DNA of 47,500 nucleotides. Source: Prorocentrum cordatum (taxonomy: Eukaryota; Sar; Dinophyceae; Prorocentrales; Prorocentraceae). Both the position numbers and the translations under genes were made by a program. Position 1 is the stretch's first letter. Each line of letters opens with the position of its first letter. Below, one piece after another: positions 32,092-42,274 of the stretch. The stretch covers positions 535,204-582,703 of the forward strand of contig CAUYUJ010020671.1 in NCBI GenBank assembly GCA_963575745.1, in the 5' to 3' direction. The notes beneath the pieces were generated by a model, which was given only the letters and a program-made list of their open reading frames with translations, made no database searches and was not told the origin of the DNA.

Positions 32092-34061
32092 ATGTGCGGG
32101 CGGGACAGGGCTGGCAAAGCTGATCCAGCAGCGGCTCCCGACCGCCGTCCAGCGCGCTCGCCCGCGACACGCAGGCCCAGCAGGTCTCGGCCTGGCAGCG
32201 CCCGTGGCGACCGCCCAGCAGCGGAGGGGGAGCCAGCGGACGAACCGCCCACGGTGTCAGACGTGGTGGCCAGGGCCAGAAGGGCAGCGGCGGCGCTCCG
32301 CAGGCTCGGCATCGACGACAGCGGCAGCCTGCTCAGTGCAGCGCGGCGAGGACTACAGGAGACCGAGGGAGCAGAGCGAGCTGCATGAACTCCAGGTGAT
32401 CAGTTGCGCAGATCGTTAGACCGTCAGCTGCACAAATCCCAAGAGTTTGCCCAGCTTCGTGGTGTGGTGACCGAGCTGCAGAATAACTTCGAGACCAGAC
32501 GCGCCGAGCTGCAGCAAGCTGAGGGTGAGCTCAGCGCGATCAGCTCTGAGGTGCAGGTCGCGCGCGCGGCGGTCCTCGCCACCGCTGCCGCAGGTGAGGC
32601 CCGCGCTGTCCCAGACACGGAAGTGGATGATGCCTTGGGGCGACAGGGGAAGCTTGTCCAAGCGGCTCCGTCGGTCACGACGGAGAACGAAGGGACTTAC
32701 ATGATTTCCCTCACGCGTCAGTTCCAGGAGGTGGTGGTAAGTGTGGCAAAGCAGAGGTCTGCATCGTCGCGGACAGGGTCGTCACAGGCCGCAATGGCAG
32801 CACCTGCAGGGGCGCCAGCGCCATGGGATGCCGCTATCCCATCAGAAGATCGAGATCTTCCGGGAAGCGGTGGCAGCAACAACGGAGGCGGCAGGTGTGC
32901 TCAGCCATGCGCCTTACCACCGGTGTCGCGCAGAGCTTCTGGACGCCGCCAATTGTTTTCTTCGTCAGCATGCCGCGTCAATCGCAACAGGGAGACATTA
33001 CGAGCTACCACGATTACCGAGCTGAAGGGCGTAGCCACACAGGTGGCAGTTTTTTGTGCTCCGACGCACCTGGTAAGTGGAACTGCAACGGGGTCGCCGT
33101 GTGTCGCCGCAGGGCTACCGCAGCTGCGCTCGAGACCACCGACGGGTGGGTCTGCCTCCCCGCAGGGCTTGCTAGGCACGCGCGGTGATCATTCCCCCTC
33201 GAGTGCGGCTTCTGCGTCTGGTCGTCCCGACGGGGATGCTGTGGCCAGGCGCGGCGGTAGTGTTGTGGCGGGGTGCGGTCGGCCTTCGGCACTGCATGGT
33301 CGTGGCGCTGCAAGTTTGGTCGGGGATGGTGGGCGCAATGAGTGCATTCAGTCCTTTTGCAGACAGTTAGGCATTCAGTTGCAGGCTTGCGACGGTACTG
33401 GGGCATCTCATGTCGCCGCAGGGCTGCCGCAGCCACGCTCGAGACCACCGACGGGCGGGCCTGCCTCCCCGACAGGGTAGATAGGCACGCGCGGTATCAA
33501 TTCCCCCTCGAGCGCGGCTTCCGCGCGTGGCAGCCCCGTCGGGGCCAATCGCGCCACGCTCGGCGGTTGTGCTCTGGCGGGGCACGGTACCTCAGAGGAA
33601 CCACATGGCCTGCCGGCGGAAGACATTGCAATTTTGGTCGAGGGATGCGAGCACAATGATTGCATACAGCTCTCGGGCAGCTTGTTTGATGCGATATTTT
33701 GTTCACCGCTTCGCTGCCTGAAGTTCAGGCGGCTAATCAGGCGGTGCACGTCGCCGCGCGTCTGGCTGGTCGCGGCGTCCCAAGGGCGCGACAACGCGCA
33801 GGGAATCGTCGGGTGCCAATGAGGACGGTCTCTTTCAACAGTTCTGGCTGGCCACAGATGCAGGACTTCATAGGCCGCGCGCGCCGCCTGTCAGCGGCGG
33901 CAGGGCGGGAACTTCACACGCGTGGACATCGGCGCCTTCTCGTCGAGGAGCGGTGTCAGAAGAGGGGCTGGCAGGCCGTCGTCTCGGGCGCCATCCTGAG
34001 TGACGCGGGTCAGCCAACGGGGGGCGAAGGCTGCGCCTCCCTCGGGGGCGGCTGCGGGTGA
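32092..34061 (+). pseudogene. Second decayed non-LTR retrotransposon ORF: coiled coil, spacer, truncated EEP start
   Basis: Frame 1 runs from 32092 with stops at TGA 32386-32388 and TAG 33478-33480, and reaches about 33822. The N-terminal part includes VSDVVARARRAAAALRRLG. The next segment (about 32430-32760) has LRGVVTELQNNFETRR and RAELQQAEGELSAISS and is a likely coiled coil, ending LTRQFQEVVVSVAKQ. A low-complexity spacer carries a 309-nt in-frame duplication (33103-33720). The frame then shifts. MRTVSFNSSGWPQMQDFI followed by EERCQKRGWQAVVSGAIL and GQPTGG (33820-34050) resembles the first strands of an EEP endonuclease domain. The copy ends there, without catalytic C-terminal motifs or reverse transcriptase. 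Its layout matches 239-2113, so both are probably relics of related elements. EEP identity is weaker here than in the first copy. Confidence 0.55.
33103..33720 (+). repeat. In-frame direct duplication, 309 nt, 2 copies
   Basis: GTCGCCGCAGGGCT begins at 33103 and 33412, an offset of 309 nt (103 codons). Both units read VAAGLPQ, RSRPPTGG, ASP, GTRG, SPSSAASA, and later NECIQ/NDCIQ. Unit 2 acquired a stop where unit 1 reads GLLGTRG. The last quarter of the units is poorly conserved. Confidence 0.8.
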
Positions 34062-35251
34062 AGACTTCGACGGCCCCTCTTTGGCGGCGCTGACCTCCCT
34101 TGCCTTGGGCGGGCGCAGCTTGACCTTGTGCGCGCGGTCCCAGTAGGCTCGGTTCGCCTTCTTCTCTAGGCGGCGCTCGATGGTCATCTTGGACTAGCCC
34201 TGCGGGGCCTGGAGGTCGAAGGTGCCGCGGGGCGGCAGGAAAGCCTTGCCGTCGGCCCGCGGCGTGAGGGCCGCGAAAATGAAATCCTCCGTTCGCCCCT
34301 GTTCCACGCTGAGGGGGCGGCGCGCCCCCCCGTGCGCTCCGCGTAACCTTTTCCGACCATCTCCAGTGGGGCTTCCCCGTGCGCCCCAACAGCAGGGGCG
34401 CGTGCTTCCGCGGGGTGTTCTCGTGCAGGCTGCGCAGGTCCTCCAGAGCCTTAGCCATGCGGGATTGACGTCGCCAGTCCAGGTGGTGGGCGGGCGCGCG
34501 CGGGCGGGCCTCCAGCTCGCGCCCCGTCGGCGGCGCGAAATCTTTGAAGCGCTAAGGGCGGTCCCCATCCTGGACGGGGGTGCGGCGGCGCTGGGCCTAG
34601 GGCCGGCGGCTCTCCCATCTCCTCGTAGCCGTCGTCCTCCGTGTCTTCCTGTCACCGTCATCCTCGTCGTCCTCGACGGCGATGTCCGGCGCGGCTTGGC
34701 GGTCGGGCCGGTTCGCATCGAGGCGAAGCGGGCCCGTCTCTGCCTCTTAGTAGTACTCGTAGTTCCCGTAGTGCGTGGCGTCCTCCGAGGAAGCCTCTGG
34801 CGCTCCTGGCGTCTCGAGGGGCGGGGCCGCGGCCGCGGGCCTGGGCTCCGCGCCCACGTCGGTGTCCGTCCTCCGCTCGACTCCCCGAACGAGGTGAGGT
34901 GCCGGCGGGCCTGCGAGGCCATCTGGCCAGGGCGACCAGCGCAACTGCGCCGTCGCATTCGGTGGGCTTCCTCAGTGGGGCCCAAGAGGCCCGCGGCCAC
35001 CAGGCGGTCGTGGTCGTCGCGTGCGCAGCCCCGATCCTCGACCTCCTCCTCAAGGGCGGCGGCGGGGGCGGGGGGGCGCCAGCGTCTGCGCCCGAGCGGC
35101 GCCTTGCCGGCCCGGCGGCCCAGGCCGCGCCCGCGCCCGTGCGCAGGGCCGCGGCTGGCGCCGTGGCGGCGGCCGCCATGGCGGCGGCCACCCCCGGAGG
35201 GGAGGACCCCCCTCCCTTCGACGAGAGAGGGGCCCGCTCGCTGCGAGCCAA
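33891..35251 (-). pseudogene. Decayed ORF of unknown family, convergent with the EEP remnant
   Basis: Coding-like segments follow one another on - but change frame several times. A proline-rich N-terminal part comes first (about 35250-35050), then EEVEDRGCARDDHDRLVAAG near 35050-34990. Next are SSEDATHYGNYEYY and a TAA (34749-34747), then EAETGPLRLDANRPDRQAAP and DIAVEDDEDDGD. They are followed by AKALEDLRSLHENTPRKHAP and GKPHWRWSEKV (34458-34330), then RTEDFIFAALTPRADGKAFL. The last is FDLQAPQG, a TAG at 34196-34194, and SKMTIERRLEKKANRAYWDR (34193-34130). The TAG may replace a Trp codon. I recognise no family. The acidic linker followed by a basic C-terminus resembles retroelement ORFs, but this is inference. 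The 3' part overlaps the + strand remnant, so one of the two is wrong there or they abut near 34060-34190. Confidence 0.4.
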
Positions 35252-35374
35252 AAAGGCTCGAGCGTGCCCTTCCCTCTCTCTCTCCGACCTCTCACCCTTT
35301 TAAAACCTTACGTTCTAAGCTACCGCGCCGAACTGCCAGCTCCCTCCTTCAGGCCCAGGAGCGGGATTTATGCT

Positions 35375-36185
35375 TGCAGATGTACATGTAATGTATGCAT
35401 ATATGTCTGTATGTATTCCTGTCTGTATGCATATGAATGGGTCTACATGTCTTCGTGCATGCATGCATGCATGCAGGTTTATATTCATGCATGTATACAT
35501 TCTTAGATGCATGCATGCATGCACGCAGGCAATGTTGCATGCTTGTATGTCTGTCCGTCCGTTTGTCTGTCTGTATATATGTGTGCAATTCCATGTGCAT
35601 GTAGGTATGTATGCAAGTATGGATGCATGTATATATGTACGAATGCATGCATTCATGTATGTACGTATGCAAGTGTGCGTGCATGCGTGCATGCATGTAT
35701 GTATGTATGGATGCAGGCGATGCGTGCACGCATGTATACATGTATGTATGCATGTATGCACGTATGCATGCGTGTATGTATGTATGTATGCATGCAGACA
35801 TCCATGTATGCATGTGCGTATGTATGTGCTTGTGTATGTCTGTCTGGCTGTCTGCCTGTCTATCAGTCTGTCTGTTATGCATGTATGTATGCTTGTATAT
35901 CTCGTTATGACCTGCGTTTAAATCTCTCTCTCACTATATATATGTGATTGCGTATATGTAAGTCGGAAGTAAAGCAGTAATCAAGAGGGGAAGTAAGTAC
36001 GTAAGTAATACGTTTGTATGCGTGTATGTATTGTTTCACGTTTGTACTTACATATTGTGTATGCATGATTGCATGCATGCATGCATGCATGTGCGTATTT
36101 GTTCGTATATGTGTATGCGAGCATGTATGCATGCATGTATGTGTATATATAGATATGTATACATATATGTGTTTGTTTTATCAGC
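35375..36185. repeat. ATGC/ATGT tetranucleotide-rich region
   Basis: GCATGCATGTATGTATG-like sequence over 800 bp, broken at 35895-36010. Met/Cys/Tyr frames on both strands are repeat-derived. Confidence 0.93.
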
Positions 36186-36209
36186 GCGTGCGGTAATGCC
36201 TTGAGAGCG

Positions 36210-36305
36210 ATCCATATTGCTTTGAAACGACCGCGGCGCCCGATACATCCTCCAGAGCCGGTGTATCTATGATGTCCCCGACCTATCCCGATCCGATGTT
36301 ATCCC
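36210..36305 (+). repeat. Short duplicate repeat, copy 1 (partner at 36637-36735)
   Basis: CCGCGGCGCCCGA, CTCCAGAGCCG, TATCTATGATG and TATCCCGATCCGATGTTATCC correspond in order to the downstream copy. Confidence 0.55.
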
Positions 36306-36354
36306 ATTCACGGCCTGGGACGACGGTGCCGGTGACGGTTCGGGCGACAAAACC

Positions 36355-36440
36355 GATGTGTATACATACACATATACATTTATAGATAGATGTATACATG
36401 GGTACGTATGTATGTATATATATATATACACATGTGTGTG

Positions 36441-36475
<35 letters not shown>
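36355..36475. repeat. TATACA/TA microsatellite
   Basis: TACATACACATATACAT, then a pure TA run (36446-36474). Confidence 0.92.
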
Positions 36476-36477
<2 letters not shown>

Positions 36478-36609
36478 TATGTCCCCTTGCTGGGCCCTTC
36501 ACGGGCCCAGAAGCTGAGTATGCGGTCTCCTGGCCAAGCCAGGAGGGCGTGGCGTATGCAACGCTGCTGGATTTAGTCGCACGAGGCTACGACGAGGGTT
36601 AATCCGTTG

Positions 36610-36652
36610 CAGAGCGTTCCAGGACGCTCTGAAAGCGTTCTGGAACGCTTTG
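36610..36652. other. Nested hairpin
   Basis: AGCGTTCCAG pairs with CTGGAACGCT, and shorter internal pairings are possible. It lies just before the repeat at 36637-36735. Confidence 0.6.
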
Positions 36653-36735
36653 AGAAGGCCGCGGCGTCCGAGACGTTCTCCAGAGCCGCTAGATCTCAGA
36701 TATTCTCGATTTATTTTCGCTCGGTTTTATCCTGG
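36637..36735 (+). repeat. Short duplicate repeat, copy 2
   Basis: Contains GGCCGCGGCGTCCGAGACG and CTCCAGAGCCGCTAGATC; see 36210-36305. Positions 36736-37717 hold no gene I can support. Confidence 0.55.
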
Positions 36736-37717
36736 TACTAGCGTCGTCTTTTTCAGAATGGACCTGGCCAGGGATTCCGTCGCCCTGCAGTGGAGACTCC
36801 AGTGGATTCCGCCGCCCTGCCTGGATGGAGCTGTGCAGATTTCGTCGCCCTGCAGTGGAGGTCCTCACGGCCCTCGCGACTTTGGGCGCTCCCCGCGCCC
36901 GCTCCCGGTGGCCGCCGCCAGCGGTTCCGCGGGCCCCCCTCCCCCAAGGCGGCGTTGTCCTCGCGGCGGACTCGCGGACCTCCACGGGACAATACGCGCC
37001 CCCGCTCGCGCCACGGGGAGGGGGAAGAGGATGGGTGACGGGGTCCTCTTTTTTGCTCCTCGCCTCCGCAGCCTCCTCCTGCCCTTCCTCCTCTTGCTCC
37101 TCATCCTCCTCCTTTTCCTCTTCCTCCTCGCCTCCTAATTTTGTGTATCACGTTGCATGTGTCCACGGCACGCCAGAATCCAGAGGCCACGGCCTTCACC
37201 ACCTACTCTGTGCTAGGCCCTGGACGCTTGTCTGCAGTGGTTGTCGTTCGTTTGTTCGTTCGTTCGTTCCTCCTCTTCCTCCTCCCTGCTTGTTCAGTGA
37301 GTGGACCACTGCCAGCAACTTCACTTCCCCTTGGGGATGCCGCCCCCGAGGTGCCCAGATCCGTTTGGATCGCGACGCAGGGCGATGGGGCGGGGGAGAG
37401 TAAGAACATCCACTCAACGCACCCGCAGCACGGCCCTTGAGCCAGTGTTTGCTTGGACACATCCGTGGGTTTGTTATTCTCTTTCTATCTGGGTCTTGAG
37501 TCGAGTTCCCCCGTTCGTTCAGCCCTGCCCAGGGGTTCTACCAATGAGGATCGTCCTTGCATCGGCGATGCGGTCCGATCCGCCGATCTCAGATACTCTG
37601 GCCCTCAGATGTGTTTTTGAAATCGCAGAGGGCGTGTTCTCTGTTTACGCATCTTAGAGTGGGGTTATTGTTTTCTGTGGGCACTACGCGTAGTCCTATC
37701 CGCACCCCCTCCTGTCA

Positions 37718-37811
<94 letters not shown>

Positions 37812-38090
37812 AGCATCGTCATCGTCATCATCATTATCATCATCATCATCAGCATCATCATCAGCACCATCATCATCATCATCGTCATCATCATCATACG
37901 CAGCATCAGCATCATCATCATCATTATCATCAACAGCATCAGCATCATCATCATCCCCATCGTCCTCATCATCATCATCAACATCATCATCATCAGCATC
38001 ATCAGCATCATCTCATCATCAGCAGCATCATCGGCATCATCATCATCAGCATCATCCTCATCATCGTCGTCACTACCACCATCCCACCAG
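37718..38090. repeat. ATC trinucleotide microsatellite
   Basis: CATCATCATCGTCATC run of about 370 bp. Poly-Ile/Met/Ser frames are artefacts. Confidence 0.96.
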
Positions 38091-38135
38091 GATCATCAAC
38101 TGTCATCATCATAATATTCCTCATCGCGCGCTGAC

Positions 38136-38576
38136 GCGGCCATCGGGAAACGTAAGAAACCACAGGGCTTTTCTCGCACTTGGCAGCCTGAAAGACGAGG
38201 ACGTATCGAGCGGCAGCCCCCCTCCCTGTGGTCTTGCCGTTGCCAATCCGAGGCGGCCATCGGGAGACCTGTAACAACACAGAGGTTCTCACACTTGGCA
38301 GCCAGACTCTCGAGGACGTCTCGAGCGGGAGCCCCCTTCCCATGGGGCTCGCACTTCATGCTACCAATCCGAGGCGGCCATCGGGATACCTGAACCAACG
38401 CAGGGTTTCTCACACTTGACAACCTGAATAATCTCGAGGACATCTCGAGCGGGAGCCCTTTCCCCATGGGGCCCGCATTTCATGTTACCAATCCGATGCG
38501 GCCATCGGGATACATGTAACATGCAGGGTTTGTCGCACTTGGCAACCTGAATAATCTCGAGAACGTCTCGAGCGGG
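38136..38576 (+). repeat. ~120-bp tandem repeat, 3.7 copies
   Basis: GCGGCCATCGGGA begins at 38136, 38253, 38374 and 38498 (spacings 117, 121, 124). Each unit continues CACTTGGCAACCTGA, then CTCGAGGACGTCTCGAGCGG and CCCATGGGG. The last unit breaks off inside GCGGGAG and joins the next array. Confidence 0.93.
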
Positions 38577-39125
38577 AGACCCACAGGCCCCACGGTTCCC
38601 ACAGGTCCCACAGGGCCCACCAGTCCCAACGACCCCACAGGTCGCACAAGTTCCACAGGTCTCATTGGTCCTACAAGTCTTACAGGCACCGCAGGTCCCA
38701 CAGGTTGCACAGCTCCCACAAGTCGCACAGGTGCCACAGGCCCCACATGTGCCACAGGCTCCACAGGTCCTACAGGCACCGCAGGTCCCACAGGTCCCAC
38801 ACATTTTTTAGGGCTTGCAAATTCCACAGGTTCCAGAGGCCCCACAGGTCCAACAGACCCCACAGGCCGCACAAGTCCCACGGGCTACACAGGTTTCACA
38901 TGTCCCCCAGGCCCCACAGGTCCCACAAATTCCAAGGGCTCCATTGGCCCCACAGGTCCCACAGAGCCCGCAGGCCCCCCAGGTCCCACAGGTCTCGCAG
39001 GTCCCAAAGGCCACACATGTAGCACAGGCCCCGCAGGTCCCACAGGCCTCACAGGACGCACAGGTCCCAGAGGCCCCGCAGGCCTCCAAGGCTTCACAGG
39101 TCTCAACGGCCTCACAAGTCACAAG
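38577..39125 (+). repeat. CCCACAGGT 9-bp array with collagen-like frame
   Basis: Degenerate 9-bp unit (CCCACAGGT, CCCACAGGC). A + frame without any stop from 38520 to beyond 39150 reads Gly-X-Y with Gly-Pro-Thr dominant, for example [11 protein letters not shown] near 38954-38990. Gly falls on every third residue with few exceptions. The opposite strand gives a Gly-Pro-Val frame. No ATG precedes the + frame nearby. It may be a collagen-like exon, but a 9-bp array gives this reading by default. Confidence 0.8.
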
Positions 39126-39249
39126 TCGCATCCTGGTATCCTGCGCACTGAGACAATTCCAGACGCTTCGCGTGACCCCGCCAGCCCATCCAGAAACGAT
39201 GCCCAGAGGAATCGCCTCGATCAGGGAAGTGGGCAGCGCACAGGGGGTC

Positions 39250-40105
39250 CCCCAGCGGAGGCCTCTTGGAGCGTCTTGGGCGCCTCGGAGAGCTTCTTGG
39301 GGCCTCTTGGGGGTCTCTTGGGAGCAGCTTGGAGGCCTCTTGGGCGCCTGTTGGGGCCTCCTGGGTGCCTCTTGGGGCCCTCTTGAAGCGCTCTTGGGAG
39401 CCTTGGGAGCGCTCTTGGGGCCATTTTGGGGGACATCGATTAACCAAGAAGTGATTATTAGTTAGCGTTGCCCCTCGGGAGTCTAAACAATCGCCTCTTG
39501 GGGCGCTCTTGGGGCGCTCGTGGAGCGCTCTTAGGCGCTCTTGGGGCCGTCTTGGGGCTCACTGGAGCCTTCCTTGGAGCCCTCTTGGGCCATCTTGGAG
39601 TCATCTTGGGGCCTCGGATGGCCATCGGAAGCGAAAAGGCGAGAAAGCCAACCACATAGAAATTCCTCAGGTGTTGGCCTCTTCGGGGCCTCCTGGGGGA
39701 GCTCTTCGGCCACTGGGAGCCGTCTTGGAGCGGTCTTGGGGCATCCTGGAGCATCGTGGGAGCCATTATGAGACATCTTGGGGTATCTTGAGCCATCTTG
39801 GAGGTCATCTTGGGCTCTCCCAGGCGCTCTTGGAGTCATCTTAATCAGTGCCCCCCGCCGCAAGAGGCCAACATGTGGCTAAAACCTTAGTATAATCAAT
39901 GATTTGGCATTCTCGCCGAGGCCGCCTCTTGGAGCATCTTGGGTGCCTCTGGGGGGTCTTTTGGAGCCTCTTGGGGGTCTCTTGGGAGCCTCTTGGGGGC
40001 ATCCTGTGGGCCTCTCGGGGCTTCCTGGCCACCTCTTGGGACTCTCTAGGGGCACCCTTGGGAGCCTTGGGGGCCATCTTTGGGCCATCTTGGGTGAGAT
40101 CGATC
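39250..40105. repeat. CTTGGGGCC-type tracts with inverted conserved spacers
   Basis: Tracts at 39250-39430, 39490-39615, 39680-39840 and 39930-40100. They are separated by a conserved ~70-bp spacer found on - at 39620-39690 and on + at 39846-39930 and 40134-40215. The spacer words are GAGGCCAA, CCTTAGTATAATCAATGA and TTCTCGCCGAGGCCG. Confidence 0.75.
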
Positions 40106-40234
40106 ACAGGAGGGGGGGGTGTCTAATTACAGTCCCCCCCCTCAGGAGGCCAAAATGGCGCCCAAACCCTAGTAAAACCAATGAGTTGTGCTTCCTCGCC
40201 GAGGCCGTTTTGGACGCTCCGACACCTTGCGGAA

Positions 40235-40310
40235 ACCCCTGTCCAGGTCCAGGAGAGGGGGTAGGGGGAGGGGTAAACCCCTCCCCGAAGGGGAAGAAGG
40301 AGGGGTGTAA
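40235..40310 (+). repeat. G-rich motif, copy 3
   Basis: GAGAGGGGGTAGG, then the stem GGGGAGGGGT-AA-ACCCCTCCCC, then GAAGGGGAAGAAGG. See 7625-7690 and 28719-28805. Confidence 0.75.
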
Positions 40311-40604
40311 GTGGAAACTTTCTGAACCACCGACGCCCAGAGGGCTGGTGGGATTACCATGTGGAATCCTTCTGTCGGATTAATTTTGAATGTCGGCGAT
40401 GTGTTTTGGGCGCCGTTTTTGTTACGTGTTCAAGTCCAGTATCGGACCGTGGCCCACTGGCCCGTTTTCTTTTCGTTCCCATTGCGGTGTTTACCGTTTT
40501 TGCACCCAACACTGCCGCACGACGGGCGCCCATTTTCTGGGGCGCCGTCTTGAACACGCCTTCGCCGAGCCAGCAGCGAGCATCTGTAATTTGACGCCCC
40601 GCCC

Positions 40605-41325
40605 CTCCGCATTTATCTTGGCATCGCTCGGACGCGTGCGTTTTTTCCCTGGTGAGGACAACGGAGGAGCATTCCTTGATCCTCTTGCGAAGCACAAGAG
40701 CGCACGAAGCCGACACGTGCGCGGGGCATGGGCGCCCGAGCGACGGCAGGGCCATGAGAACGGCAAACAGCTCCAGCCCCCCTGGCGCGCGGCCTCTCAA
40801 GAGCTGCCAGCGGGTGCCTAGCGCCCCGCCCCCGGACCAGCGCGTCGGCGTCCTGCGGCTTGTTCCAGTGATCTCTCGTCCCACACATTGGAAGGGACCT
40901 CTCACGCTTTCGTCAGGCCTGCGCAGTGTCCATCAGGGCAGGGCGGCAGCTGAGCACAGGAGGGCGTGCAGGCAAATGCGGAGCTCGGACATGCAGAAGC
41001 AAGGTGCGGACGACGCTGCAAAGCCCTAGTAGAGCAGACCATTGGCAGCGCGAGCACCAAATCTGCAAGTGGCAGGGGAGCACCCGCGCCATGCCCACGA
41101 GCGTTGCTCCGCCCCGGCGGGTGTGGGCAGGGGACGCGCTGATTGGCGTTTTCGTGTGCGGCCGTGGCAAGACACGGTCGGACCGAGATAGGATCGAGGT
41201 CGGTATGGGGAGGGTGCCTTTGATGGGTTTCGTACTTGTTGGATGCTCTTGTGCTTCCTGATGTTCTGTGTGTTTGGTCGGCGGAGGGTCTCATGTTCTC
41301 GAAGGATGCTCTTCTATCCTAGGTC
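40605..41325 (+). repeat. Dispersed element F, copy 1 (partner at 45899-46215)
   Basis: The left block TCTTGGCATCGCTCGGACGC continues TTTTTTCC, GAGGAC and GGAGGAGCAT. The right block has ATAGGATCGAGGTCGG, GGCGGAGGGTCTCATGTTCT and GAAGGATG. Both blocks recur in order at 45899-46215 with a shorter interior. The ends show only weak inverted similarity. Confidence 0.7.
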
Positions 41326-41574
41326 CGACTGCAGTGGACAAGCTGTTCGTGTCCGCGCTGGCTTCCACGACAGGCCAGCGGGTGGTCGCCCCCACTTTCT
41401 GGCGGATCCAGGCTCCAGGAGCGGCACGCGACACATCTGAGCAGGCCTGGAGAGGTGGACGAGCTGTCCGTAGCGTTCGGCTAAAGGTATGCGGCCCCCA
41501 CGAGGTGAGCGTGATCGGTCTCCCCCACGCGCCCCTCGGAAGCCCCTCCTCGTTCCCGCCCTCACTCGGCGGCC

Positions 41575-41700
41575 ATGCTGGAGTGCCACGGCTGCCGCCG
41601 GGAGCTGGTGGTCAAGGACCACTTCTCGGAGGAGGGCCGGTTGAGACAACGGCGGCTCTCCCGCCCGGCCCAGTTCCGCTCAGAATCAGGGGCGGCCTGA
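41575..41700 (+). CDS. Candidate short exon with CxxC motif
   Basis: 41 codons from ATG 41575 to TGA 41698-41700, beginning MLECHGCRRELVVKDHFSEE. The Cys-x2-Cys followed by a basic stretch and a His-Phe-Ser segment resembles half of a small zinc-binding motif, and codon use is exon-like (AAG, GAG, CTG). No partner Cys pair and no neighbouring exon could be joined. The family is unknown. It lies directly upstream of the fold-back cluster. Confidence 0.25.
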   Translation: MLECHGCRRELVVKDHFSEEGRLRQRRLSRPAQFRSESGAA

Positions 41701-41710
41701 CCGACGCCTA

Positions 41711-41820
41711 GCAAACCGTCCCCTTCAGCGACGTCCCCCTCGCCTCGCCCCAAGACGGATGTATGCGGCTGGAGGGAGGCCTGAAAGGCGAGGGCGACGT
41801 CACGGAAGGGGATGGTTTGC
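41711..41820. mobile_element. 110-bp fold-back element
   Basis: Left GCAAACCGTCCCCTTCAGCG and right end GGAAGGGGATGGTTTGC are inverted copies. The arms of about 34 bp continue through ACGTC and CCCTCGCC. Confidence 0.82.
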
Positions 41821-41843
41821 TGGGGTCGGGGCCCCAGAGACGG

Positions 41844-41975
41844 GGGTCAGGGCAAACGGGGGTCAGCCAGGGCGCCCGATCTTGCCGGATCCTGCAGGGC
41901 CAGGGGCGCATTGACTTGGGCAGGATCCTGCAGCCTCCCTGCAAGGCCTGACTGACCCGGGTTTGCCCTGACTGG
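41844..41975. mobile_element. 132-bp fold-back element
   Basis: GGTCAGGGCAAACGGGGGTC inverts to the right arm GACCCGGGTTTGCCCTGAC. The inner arms also pair (CTGCAGGG, GGATCCTGCAG). Confidence 0.8.
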
Positions 41976-41982
41976 GGGGCCA

Positions 41983-42083
41983 CATGCGACCCCTACCCCG
42001 ACCCCCCACGATCTTTGAGGAGGGTGGGGTTCACTTCGCTCGTCCCCCCCGAAATCGTGGGGGGTAGGGGCAGGGTTCGCATG
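41983..42083. mobile_element. 101-bp fold-back element
   Basis: CATGCGACCCCTACCCCGAC inverts to the right arm GTAGGGGCAGGGTTCGCATG. The inner arms (CCCCCCACGATC, GAAATCGTGGGGGG) also match. Confidence 0.82.
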
Positions 42084-42274
42084 CGGCGACCTACGACAGA
42101 ATCGGTCCCCGGGACCTCTCCCGGGACCCCTCCCGGCGCGTCCTCCGGGGCGGACCCCGCCGCGGCGACGAGGTGCCTCCGCGGAGAGGCCGCCAGAGAG
42201 AGGCCGGCGCGCGCCAGGGAGCGCCGCCGCTGCCTCGGCGGGCCTTCCTCCGGAGCTTCGGGAAGATGCAGCTG

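Noticed and set aside
34641-35303. 220-codon + strand Arg/Ala/Pro-rich frame
   Set aside because: Complement of a better-supported - strand decayed coding sequence; composition only.
40138-40160. GCCATTTTGGCC on the - strand as a spliced-leader relic
   Set aside because: Shares only about 11 self-complementary bases with the dinoflagellate spliced-leader end; chance is likely.
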